From positions 2,108,001 to 2,172,000 of the forward strand of contig OOIN01000002.1 of the NCBI GenBank assembly GCA_900323505.1: a stretch of 64,000 nucleotides of DNA. Reading direction: 5' to 3'. Below are positions 1 to 8,314 of the stretch, piece by piece; within the stretch, counting starts at the first letter, position 1, and every line of letters begins with the position of its first letter. Source of the DNA: Ustilago trichophora. Its lineage: Eukaryota > Basidiomycota > Ustilaginomycetes > Ustilaginales > Ustilaginaceae. The notes below the pieces were generated by a model that searched no databases, was not told the origin of the DNA, and saw only the letters and a list, made by a program, of their open reading frames with translations. Both the position numbers and the translations under genes were made by a program.

Positions 1-114
1 CTCTGCGCTTCCTGCATCTTTGTTCAATCTATCGCAACTCCTGCCACCATCCTTTTGGCATTGCCACTCCTACAGCTCTCTGACATGAGCTACACCATCT
101 CTACATTCTAAAGA

Positions 115-147
115 CATCGCCATCGACATCGATATCGATATCGACAT
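115..147. repeat. Short CATCGA/TCGATA-type hexamer repeat in a 5' leader
   Basis: Imperfect tandem hexamers built on CATCGA and CGATAT lie directly in front of the arrestin start codon at 149. It is probably a leader microsatellite. I see no coding role. The first 114 bases are CU-rich leader or promoter of the same gene. Confidence 0.5.
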
Positions 148-148
148 T

Positions 149-2776
149 ATGGCGGTCGTCAGCAGTGCCTCTATTCCCGACTTGCGGCATGCGACTTCGC
201 TGTCGGGCAGTGCATCCCTCAGCCGAAACGCCAACGGCACCATGACACTCGGCCGTTCCGGGCCATTGACCCGCGAGAACCTCGCTGCGCTTCCCAACAA
301 CAACTTTTCGACTCTTCCCGGTCGTCTGCGATCTCAGACTCTCACTCAAATGGACTTTCATCAGCAGGGCACTTCGCAAAGACCGGCGCTGGCCCGCGTA
401 GCTACCATTGACAGTTGCAGAGCTTCCATCTTGACAGACAGCACCGAATTTAGCACCTCGAGCACCATCAACCGTGGCTATGCCGCTCGTATCGATGTCA
501 ATGGCAAGGTCAAGCCTCTCTCTTCCGCTCCCGATAGGCATGCGTGCCAGACGATCGCCTTCTTGGAAGGCCCGACCGACTCGCTCGACTACAAAACATA
601 TCGACCAGGAGACGAGATCAAGGGCGCTGTTCATCTCCTTCGCAACGATCCCGAGCGAGGCATCATCACCGGTATCAAAGCACGCATTCGAGGCGATCTC
701 GAAACCAGCGTCTTTGGGGTTGGCGACTCGAGCTACTACTCGATGGATAACGAGCACGGTATCGCCCGACGTCAGCTACTCTTCTTCTCCGAGCAAAAGA
801 TCCTCGCAACTAAATCCGATCTCGAGTCGGGATCTTTTGAGCTTGAGCAGACTGGCCTCGTCGACCACGGACGCCGCAACAACCTCGCAGTACCCTTCAG
901 TTTCGTGCTACCCCTCAAACTGCACGCTTCTGCGCTTGACATGCTGGACAGCAAGCTCAAAAAGTCGTTTAAGCGCGGCAAACAGTACATCGACCTCCCT
1001 CCCTCGATCGACATGGAGACCCGCTATGCTCCACCTAAGCCCAGACAGGTCTTTGGACAGGTCAAGGAGAAGCTCCACGGCCAGAAGCTGCGACCGATGG
1101 CTCGTATCAAGTACGAGATCGATATCATTGTCAGCCGACAGCGATTCGGCTCTGTCTTGCTGCCGCATAAGCGTGGTGAGCGCATCATCCTGGCTTTTGC
1201 CGTCGAGCCTTATCCGCCACGCACGGCTGGTCTGGCTGTTCCGACGCTCGAGCCCATCAGAGCACGTCGCACCATGTCGCGCGGAGACCGCTCAACCTCG
1301 GCCGACCGCAATGTCGCATCGGATGCCGCATCAGTCGACTCCGGCGATGGTGACGAGGAAGAGACTTTCGACGAAGACTCGTGGGCTTCTGACTTAGGAG
1401 GCTTCCGTCCCACACAGGAAGTCTTCGGCGCTCTCCCTCTCGAACAAGCTCCCGCTTTTGCTCCCAGTTCCATTGCCCGTTCCATCTCAGCAAGACCGGC
1501 ACTCTCCAACTGCCGACGCAAGAGCTATATCAACGTCAAAGAGGGCGTTGATGGGCGTATGAAGGGTTGGCTGACGCATTCGCTCGAAAGCACGCTCCCG
1601 GATGGAAGCGGATCGTTTGAGGCCATCCTCTCGGTGCCTGCCATGGCCGCGCTGTACATGGAGACCAAGATCCCCTTCAGTCTTGAGCTTCGCATGCCTG
1701 AACATCTCGTCGGCTCCTATGTGCCCGACGTCGAGCTAGGACTGGTCCGATCCGTCATGACCTATTCACGTCTGGGCACTCTCGTTATTGAGAAGGAAGA
1801 CCCCGACAATCTCGCTGGCTTTAGTGGACCTCACTCGTGGTCGGAGCGTATCCGCATCGTCAACATGGACCGACAGGCCGATAACCATCTCCCTCCTTTC
1901 TACGAAAAAGGCCAGGCGAGGCAGATCTACACAGGCAACTTTGCTATTGGTCGTTACGAGAAGATGATCAAGGCTGGTTCGTCAGCGCCGCTCAAGCAGA
2001 AGCTAATTCAGGAGCCCGAGCTGCGTCTGGTTGTGCCGAGTTTTTCGTTCAAGGCGCTCAGAATCGAGTATCGGCTTCGGGTCCAGATTTCGGTTCCGAG
2101 TGGAGCTGAAGCTATAGCTTCGACCTCGGCGGCGGCAGCGATGCAGCCTTCCAAGCACTTGGTCATGGAGACGCCGCCGGTGCTCGTCGCGGCAAATCCT
2201 GACACGGTTGACTTCACCCGCCAGCAAGCTGCAGAACCGCTCGACGACGATGCCCTTTCGACTGTTGATGTTCTTGATGAGGACGAAGAGAGGCTCATCG
2301 AGGCGTCCGCATCACGCATCATGCGTGCTTCTGGCAGGCCTTCGCCACCAGTCGAAGTCGTCGCTGCTAATGAGGAGGAAGCCGATGAAAACTACTCGGC
2401 CCAGGCAACCCCAGTGGCACGAACACCCCTCCGTCGCTCGCTCGACATGACAGCCCTTGCGAACCTCAACAACACCACCTCGACTGCCGAACAAGTCGAA
2501 AGCGAGACACTCATCTCGTCGGCAGCCTCCATCATCAGCGAGTCGAGCTCCACCAGCTCGTCCGCCATGGAAGTGCCATCACTGGATCCTATCCCCGACG
2601 AAGCCGACGTGGATGAAGAAGATGAGCTTACCGAGCAGCTGGCTCTTGGCCTCATTGATCGCGAACAGGCTGCAGCCGTCGCCGCTCGCTCTCGCCGTCG
2701 TGCTACCATCACTCATTCCCAACGCCCGACTTGCGCCCTTCCTAGTTACTCTGACAGCATTGGCATTCTTGGTTAG
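149..2776 (+). CDS. Alpha-arrestin (ART-like trafficking adaptor)
   Basis: Single-exon gene for an 875-aa protein. An arrestin-like beta-sandwich region starts near residue 140 (YRPGDEIKGAVHLL, GIKARIRGDLETSVFG). A second block lies around residues 455-660 and includes KIPFSLELRMPEHLVGSYV and RLRVQISVP. Between them is an acidic/serine-rich insert, and the last 200 residues look disordered and acidic. Near the C-terminus is LPSY, an LPxY/PY-type motif of the kind that binds WW domains of Rsp5-family ligases. Fungal alpha-arrestins usually bring Rsp5 to membrane transporters for ubiquitination and endocytosis, so that role is inferred. Which ART or PalF/Rim8 subgroup it belongs to cannot be settled by eye. 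The start ATG has good context and follows a CU-rich leader. The 3' end faces the uS15 gene. Confidence 0.75.
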   Translation: MAVVSSASIPDLRHATSLSGSASLSRNANGTMTLGRSGPLTRENLAALPNNNFSTLPGRLRSQTLTQMDFHQQGTSQRPALARVATIDSCRASILTDSTEFSTSSTINRGYAARIDVNGKVKPLSSAPDRHACQTIAFLEGPTDSLDYKTYRPGDEIKGAVHLLRNDPERGIITGIKARIRGDLETSVFGVGDSSYYSMDNEHGIARRQLLFFSEQKILATKSDLESGSFELEQTGLVDHGRRNNLAVPFSFVLPLKLHASALDMLDSKLKKSFKRGKQYIDLPPSIDMETRYAPPKPRQVFGQVKEKLHGQKLRPMARIKYEIDIIVSRQRFGSVLLPHKRGERIILAFAVEPYPPRTAGLAVPTLEPIRARRTMSRGDRSTSADRNVASDAASVDSGDGDEEETFDEDSWASDLGGFRPTQEVFGALPLEQAPAFAPSSIARSISARPALSNCRRKSYINVKEGVDGRMKGWLTHSLESTLPDGSGSFEAILSVPAMAALYMETKIPFSLELRMPEHLVGSYVPDVELGLVRSVMTYSRLGTLVIEKEDPDNLAGFSGPHSWSERIRIVNMDRQADNHLPPFYEKGQARQIYTGNFAIGRYEKMIKAGSSAPLKQKLIQEPELRLVVPSFSFKALRIEYRLRVQISVPSGAEAIASTSAAAAMQPSKHLVMETPPVLVAANPDTVDFTRQQAAEPLDDDALSTVDVLDEDEERLIEASASRIMRASGRPSPPVEVVAANEEEADENYSAQATPVARTPLRRSLDMTALANLNNTTSTAEQVESETLISSAASIISESSSTSSSAMEVPSLDPIPDEADVDEEDELTEQLALGLIDREQAAAVAARSRRRATITHSQRPTCALPSYSDSIGILG

Positions 2777-3260
2777 CTTTTTTTTTCCCCCATTTCCCCT
2801 TAGACGATTGCATTTTCAGTGTTTGGTATCCCCGCATGCATGTTTGGTCGGCATTTCTTCTTGTTTGCATTCTTCGCTCCCTTGTCATGGTTTTCCGATC
2901 GGCTTCATACGGTCCACTTGTGTTGTTTCTGCAGCATCTCACCCTCTGTCGATCATGATCCGAATGTCTCGTCCCGCTTCGCCCACGCAATTTCATGATT
3001 TTCGCGTCTTCCAAAGCGTCACTTGGCTCTCTCATAGGGCACACAGACAGATTCGTAATCACGGCAAAAGTAGGTGAATGGCTGCCTAGGACCACCACAT
3101 GTAAGTGGCTAGGACTTGGGTTGCAATTTTTGGGTGGGGATGCGGGAATGCAAAAGCGCACATCAAACGAGATTCTAAAACTCGAAAATGAGTGGCCTTG
3201 AAAAGGTGAAAGACATAGTACAAAGAGAGGAGGAGAGTGAAACCAAATCTACCACTACGT
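2777..3260. other. Convergent intergenic region
   Basis: This holds the 3' ends of the arrestin gene (+) and the uS15 gene (-). There is a T-run just after the arrestin stop (about 2778-2787) and otherwise pyrimidine-rich sequence. I see no gene. Confidence 0.5.
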
Positions 3261-4048
3261 TTAAGCAACGAGGGTGGAAGCGGTAGCGGCCTCGTACTTG
3301 AAGGTGGGGGGGACGGCACCCTTGGTCTTGTAGTAACGAGCGAGACGGTGGATACGCGACTCGATGAGAATGAGGCGGAACTTGGAGTCCATGTCCTTGC
3401 GGTTGCGCTCAAGGTGCTTGCGGACCGAGACGGCCTTCTTGATGAGGTGGTAGAGGTCCTCGGGGATCTGAGGAGCAAGACCCTGCGACTTGAGGATACG
3501 GAGGATCTTGTTACCAGTGACGAAACGGACCTGGGCAATACCCTGCGAGTCACGGAGCTGGACACCGATCTGCGAAGGGGTCATACCCTTACGAGCGAGC
3601 TTGGTGATCTGCTCAACAACCTCCTCAGGGGTGGTCCTGAGCCACGAGGGGGGAGTGCGGCGGTAAGGCAGAGCCGAGGCGGAGATACCCTTTCCCTTGG
3701 CTATTCGAGACGGGACATGTCGTTAAAGAGGTGAGGCGAGTTAGTTTCTGCTTTTGGTGAGGTTGGTGCATTAGGGGCGAGCTGCTCTGATCGGAATCGA
3801 TACTTGGTCTTGTCTTCGTTATCATCACAGTCGCAGTACAACAGAATGGAAGCATCTCGCACGTAGACGAACATGAACTTCGTCGAGGCTGAATGATGAC
3901 CAGCGAGAAGACATGTGACCGTTCAATGTGCGAGAAACTTCCTCTGATGCTTCTGAGCCTGGACGGTGACGTCGAAAAGCGCTAAGCTGAGATACAGATA
4001 CAGAGTGCTCGCCAGATGGTGGGAACACTTACAGTGCATGCGACCCAT
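3261..4048 (-). CDS. rps13: 40S ribosomal protein uS15 (S13), two exons
   Basis: Exon 1 is only 16 nt (4048-4033) and encodes MGRMH plus one base. The intron is 4032-3701 (donor GTAAGT, acceptor TAG), and exon 2 is 3700-3261. The joined protein has 151 residues, the usual eukaryotic uS15 length. It reads [20 protein letters not shown] at the N-terminus and ends in [12 protein letters not shown], matching the family end to end. uS15 is a core small-subunit protein that binds 18S rRNA in the platform region. The start is certain because the conserved N-terminus is rebuilt only with the mini-exon. It is transcribed away from eS6 across a roughly 2-kb shared upstream region. Codon use is strongly biased to C-ending codons, as expected for a highly expressed gene. 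Confidence 0.95.
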
Positions 4049-5337
4049 TTTGACTGAAGATGGTCGAAAGGTAGTCGAGTGTCGAGGTTGCGATGGTGTC
4101 GATAGATGTCGAAATGCGAGTCAAATAGAGTGGATGCGGATGGTAGTCGGACAGAAAGACAGCAAACAGTCAGCACTAGACCAACATGAAGCTCGTTCTA
4201 CATTCGGTCCTCCCCTAAGGTCGACTTGCTTCACGCGTCCTTGCGGAGCGTTCCACAGAGACCTGCTTCCGACAAAATTTCCTCCAAGCTGTGTCCTGAT
4301 GATCATGCTTAGGCCTTATTGCAAGGTTTGTCGATTTGTCATATTGTCATATCGTATGGCGGCTGAGTCGATGTTGCTCAATGTCGGACTGGGGGTCGAA
4401 TCGATCTGCTGAGTATGCTCTTGCAGCATATTGGTTAAAACTTCAACATGGTCGAAATGTCGGTGCATGATCATCCTCCATCGTTCCACTGTTGCAATCC
4501 TGCAATGCTTGCCGAAATCATCATGACGTACTGCAAGACCTTCCTATAGCCTTAGCTTATGTCGAATTCCTCTTCTCCTCCAAGTCACAGGAAGTTTGTG
4601 TTCATGAATACATACCTGTTGAGACAAGACAAAGAACAAAGTCAGTTGAACGGTCTCTTCAGGAATGCTGCGTATGATTGTGTAGTCATGTGCAAAGTGT
4701 TGGTTGAACGTACCTAAATATTCTTGATCTTGAGGATGATGAAGGTGGACTAGATTCCTAGAGGTAAGAGAGAAGGGATGATGGCGAGCACACGGTCTGA
4801 CCAGCCTCCCTTCCACTGCCGCATCTACCTTGATCGCGCTAGCGGCTGCTGCTGTGCCACTCTCGTGCTGGCTTGACTTTGTTCTCTTGTGCAGCCTTGA
4901 GATTCGAGACCCCATCCTCCAGTCTCTCAGCGGCAGATCTGCGCTCGAGGTGGTCTTTCCGATTTGGTACCGAAAAAGGTTGATAGAAATTTCGTCGACG
5001 GACGCATGCACGTGATACAAAATTAGCTCGGCCGAGGTACAGGCCAGTCCACTACGAAATTGAGCCAAAGCAGTCTGCGGCTCGAAATTCGCCCAATTCA
5101 AATCTCACAAAGTCCCAAGCCAGCAGCCAGCAGCTAGACTCCCGAGTTGAGACCTGGACGCTCAGAGACAAGACAAGACAAGACAAGGGCCCTAGAGCGC
5201 ACTCTGGCCAGCGAAGAACGACTACGACAGCCCAACACACAAGAGAGCGAGAGAGACGAGCCTGGTGGACTTTGCGATTCGAGTTTGCTCACGATCCTCT
5301 CTGACTTCTAACCTCATCATATCAATTATTCGTCAAG
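4049..5337. promoter_or_regulatory. Divergent promoter region between uS15 and eS6
   Basis: No gene is recognisable. The region lies between the uS15 start (4048, -) and the eS6 leader. It contains four tandem GACAA pentamers at 5167-5186 and a CU-rich stretch from about 5240 that is probably the transcribed eS6 leader. Sharing of control elements between the two ribosomal protein genes is inferred from position only. Confidence 0.45.
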
Positions 5338-6057
5338 GTAGGTATCCCATACCAGCACATCACTCGATCGCATCCCGCAACGCTCAGCAGAGACGCAGCA
5401 CGCAGCACATACCGGTTACCAGCATCATACGCACTATCGACATTCAGCATCCAGCGGTTACCAGCACAGGAAAGGCGCTTGCTGGAATCTTCCGATATGT
5501 ACAGGGCTGGGAATGCACACCAACAGTGCACGCACAGGTCTTTGCTACCAGCAGGAGAAGATATGATCCGTATTGGGAAGGTGCTCTATACGTAGCGGAG
5601 AGTCATTTCAACACCGCTTCGATTCAAGGAAGTTGTACTCCAAACATGGTTATTGCGCACAATTCTTGGGACCGCATCATCTCGAACCAGGAAGATACCA
5701 TGCTCCAACAAAGGGGCCCTTCGACGGCCGTGACCTCTCCCATCTCTACACTCGACAATATGTTGTCAAAGTCAGACCGCACACTAGCACTTTGCTCTTC
5801 CGACTTTCTAGGCAACCGCCACGCATTTTCAGGACTCTGGACGACAATCTTTCGTGTTCAACAATTCTTCCTTCTCTACCATACAACCGCTATCCATCAG
5901 TCGATCTGCGTCGGTCGCAACTCTCAGCCGCCACTCTCCCAACAGCACCGTGCTGTGCTGTGTCTCTCGAGCGGATCCTCCTTGCTGATGCATCATTCGC
6001 ATCACCTTTGAAACAACTTGCTTACCATTTCTACTCATTCTTTTGCCCTCCACGCAG
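5338..6057 (+). other. Putative 5'-UTR intron of eS6
   Basis: A strong donor AAG|GTAGGT lies at 5338. A long pyrimidine-rich tract ending in CAG sits exactly before the eS6 ATG (acceptor ends at 6057). Removal gives a 720-nt leader intron. Ribosomal protein genes of fungi often carry early introns, so this is plausible, but it was found by eye. Open frames of up to about 250 codons within and across it resemble no protein I know and are taken as chance. Confidence 0.55.
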
Positions 6058-6789
6058 ATGAAGCTCAACGTTGCTAACCCAGCCACGGGTGCCCAGAAGT
6101 CTTTCGACATCCAGGATGAGCGACTCGTCCGATGCTTCTACGAGAAGCGCATGTCGCAGGACGTCGAGGTCGACTCCCTCGGTGAGGAGTGGAAGGGTTA
6201 CGTCCTCCGCATCGGCGGTGGTAACGACAAGCAGGGTTTCCCCATGAAGCAGGGTGTCCTCCTCCCCAACCGTGTCCGCCTTCTCCTCTCCAAGGGTGAC
6301 TCGTGCTACCGCCCCCGTCGCACCGGTGAGCGCAAGCGCAAGTCGGTTCGTGGCTGCATCGTTGGCCCCGATATCCAGGCTCTCCACCTCATCGTCGTCA
6401 AGCAGGGTGAGAAGGAGATCCCCGGTCTCACTGACGCCGAGTCGACCGTCCCCAAGCGTCTCGGTCCCAAGCGTGCCAACCACATCCGCAAGTTCTTCAA
6501 CCTTTCCAAGGAGGACGATGTCCGTCAGTTCGTTGTTCGCCGCGAGGTTGTCTCCAAGAAGGAGGGTGCCAAGCCTTACACCAAGGCCCCCAAGATCCAG
6601 CGTCTCGTGACCGCCCAGCGCCTCCAGCGCAAGCGTCACCAGCGCTCGCTCAAGATCCGCAAGGGCGAGGCCCAGAAGATCCAGAAGGCCGAGTACGACC
6701 AGCTCATTGCCAAGCGCGTTGCCGAGAAGAAGGCCGAGGTTGCCGCCAACAAGGCTGCCCGCAAGTCGTCCAAGAAGGTTCAGGCTTAA
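6058..6789 (+). CDS. rps6: 40S ribosomal protein eS6
   Basis: A 243-residue protein that begins [18 protein letters not shown] and carries the family's conserved core: [52 protein letters not shown] and [16 protein letters not shown]. eS6 lies in the 40S body and is the classic ribosomal target of S6 kinase. Here the basic C-terminal helix ends [10 protein letters not shown], with one SS pair after RK. That is a looser version of the RRxSS phosphosite of yeast and animals. The start is the ATG at 6058; the few upstream in-frame codons have no ATG and lie in the putative leader intron. Codon use is highly biased. Confidence 0.96.
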   Translation: MKLNVANPATGAQKSFDIQDERLVRCFYEKRMSQDVEVDSLGEEWKGYVLRIGGGNDKQGFPMKQGVLLPNRVRLLLSKGDSCYRPRRTGERKRKSVRGCIVGPDIQALHLIVVKQGEKEIPGLTDAESTVPKRLGPKRANHIRKFFNLSKEDDVRQFVVRREVVSKKEGAKPYTKAPKIQRLVTAQRLQRKRHQRSLKIRKGEAQKIQKAEYDQLIAKRVAEKKAEVAANKAARKSSKKVQA

Positions 6790-7654
6790 GCGATTAGAGG
6801 TTAGCGTTCGTCTTTCGTTTCCTTCTTTCTGCATTTCAGCTCTCGCATCTTCTTGTTCTACCATCTTTTTTTTTTCACCACACCTTGCATCCACCAAAAG
6901 AAAGGGATTCTTACCAGCGGCCATGATTCACTAGCTCCTGACATCCGCTTCCCATCCATTTCAGTGTTGTGTCTCGAGAGACGGCTCGAGACGTTGCTTC
7001 TTTCCTCCCCCATCCTGGTCTTTCGACTATCTCATGTACCGCTTCAAAAGTTGTACAGTAGCCGTCATGCACCGTTATAGCCACCCACACTCCACTCGGG
7101 AGCTTCTTGCGTCTGCGCAGCCGTCTTCTGTTTTCTATGCACGCTCGCTCCTACTTCTCAAAAAATCGAACCTGTACAATGACCCCAAACTCTGCTCTGT
7201 GTGTCGACGCGTGAATGTGATGGTGAGCTGTGTATGACATTGTGTACATAGGTTTCGAGGCGCTTCCAAGGTTTGGTCACTGACGCAGGCACAGCTTATA
7301 CCGGATTCCCATCTTCCGCATGCATTGAACGTGAAGAGACATGATGGGCCTTGTGCGTCAATGGAGGGCGAGAGTCGGGCACGAGTAGCCTCACAGAAAG
7401 TAGATGTGTACATGATGAACGGTCTGTCACGATGCTGCACCATAGCAAGAATCGCTGAGGCTTTGGGTCAAGAGACCAGACGGACCTATCAGAGCGACAA
7501 GCAGTCGTCGCTGGCGTCGAAATCCCAGAGGGTGTGTCAGATGCACTCTCGATTACAGACATGTCTGATGCATATCTCTTCAAAAACAGTCAAAAGAAAG
7601 ATGGGATTGAAGCGGGCAGGTATATATATTTGCAACTTTTCGGCTTTTGGTCAC
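6790..7654. other. Intergenic region downstream of eS6
   Basis: It contains the eS6 3' UTR (T-run near 6867-6876) and then unremarkable sequence up to the tRNA. A short AT-rich TATATATATT lies at 7621-7630, about 25 bp upstream of the tRNA. No protein gene is seen. Confidence 0.45.
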
Positions 7655-7761
7655 GCAGTCTTAGTATAGTGGTTAGTACAGCTCGTTGTGGCTCTCTTTA
7701 GTCGCATTGAGTATTCGGTCTCAAAGCCGAGCAGACGGATGTTCGATTCCTCCAGACTGCA
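7655..7761 (+). tRNA. tRNA-His (anticodon GTG) with 35-nt intron
   Basis: The acceptor strands GCAGTCT (7655-7661) and AGACTGC (7754-7760) pair fully, followed by discriminator A at 7761. The D-arm TAGTATAGTGGTTAGTAC is typical of fungal tRNA-His. The anticodon stem GCTCG (7681-7685) pairs with CGAGC (7728-7732), and the loop is TTGTGGC with anticodon GTG at 7688-7690. An intron of 35 nt (7692-7726) sits one base 3' of the anticodon, the canonical site. The T-arm is GGATG-TTCGATT-CCTCC with one T-C mismatch. The G-1 needed by HisRS is not encoded (base before is C), as expected for its enzymatic addition. The boundary of the intron is ambiguous by one C. Confidence 0.92.
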
Positions 7762-7765
7762 TTGA

Positions 7766-7772
7766 TTTTTTT
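7766..7772 (+). terminator. RNA polymerase III terminator of tRNA-His
   Basis: A run of seven Ts begins five bases after the tRNA end, with a second T-run at 7777-7782. This is the normal Pol III stop signal. Confidence 0.8.
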
Positions 7773-8314
7773 ACTCTTTTTTGGTGGATGCCATTGATGT
7801 TTACCAGCTCGAAGCGTTGACATCATGGTTGAGCTGTGCATGCTGTTCGTGCTGTGTTCTGATGGCAGTTGCAATGAGCAAGAATGAAGGGTGATAAAGA
7901 CAGCCAGTGTGCGGATGAGCTTGGCTGGATTTCGAGTGCAAAGGAAATGACGCTCTGACCAACTTGAGAAACAGCGAGCCACGAATGTGTTCTGAGAGAA
8001 GTGTGTGATCCAACACCTCACACTCTGCCACAGACGCGCGCACTCGCACACTGACACCTTCACATCGCATCACCGCTCATCTTTGATCCTTCCCACAACC
8101 TCACGCCTTCTCATCCTTGTCCTGTCCAGCGCATTCGCCGCGCCACTTCCCAGTATATCCCAACCGGACGGCTCAGCTCAGCTCTGCTCGGACTCGCCCC
8201 GTCTTGATTGAAGGTGGTCAAAGGAACGGTCGAGAATATCTGTCATCAACCTGGAAGGCCATCTCCAGCCACAACCTCCTGATCTATCCTTCCCACATCG
8301 GGAGCTGAGCCACC
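7773..8314. promoter_or_regulatory. Upstream region and leader of the gamma-adaptin gene
   Basis: There is no gene. From about 8030 the sequence is CU-rich and probably transcribed leader, ending in GAGCCACC directly before the start codon at 8315. Confidence 0.45.

Noticed and set aside
3701..4032. Possible C/D snoRNA in the uS15 intron
   Set aside because: A GTGATGA box can be read on the minus strand near 3832-3838, but no CTGA D box follows at a suitable distance.
6031..6924. 297-codon open frame antisense to eS6
   Set aside because: Leu/Val/Gly-rich shadow of the highly biased eS6 codons.
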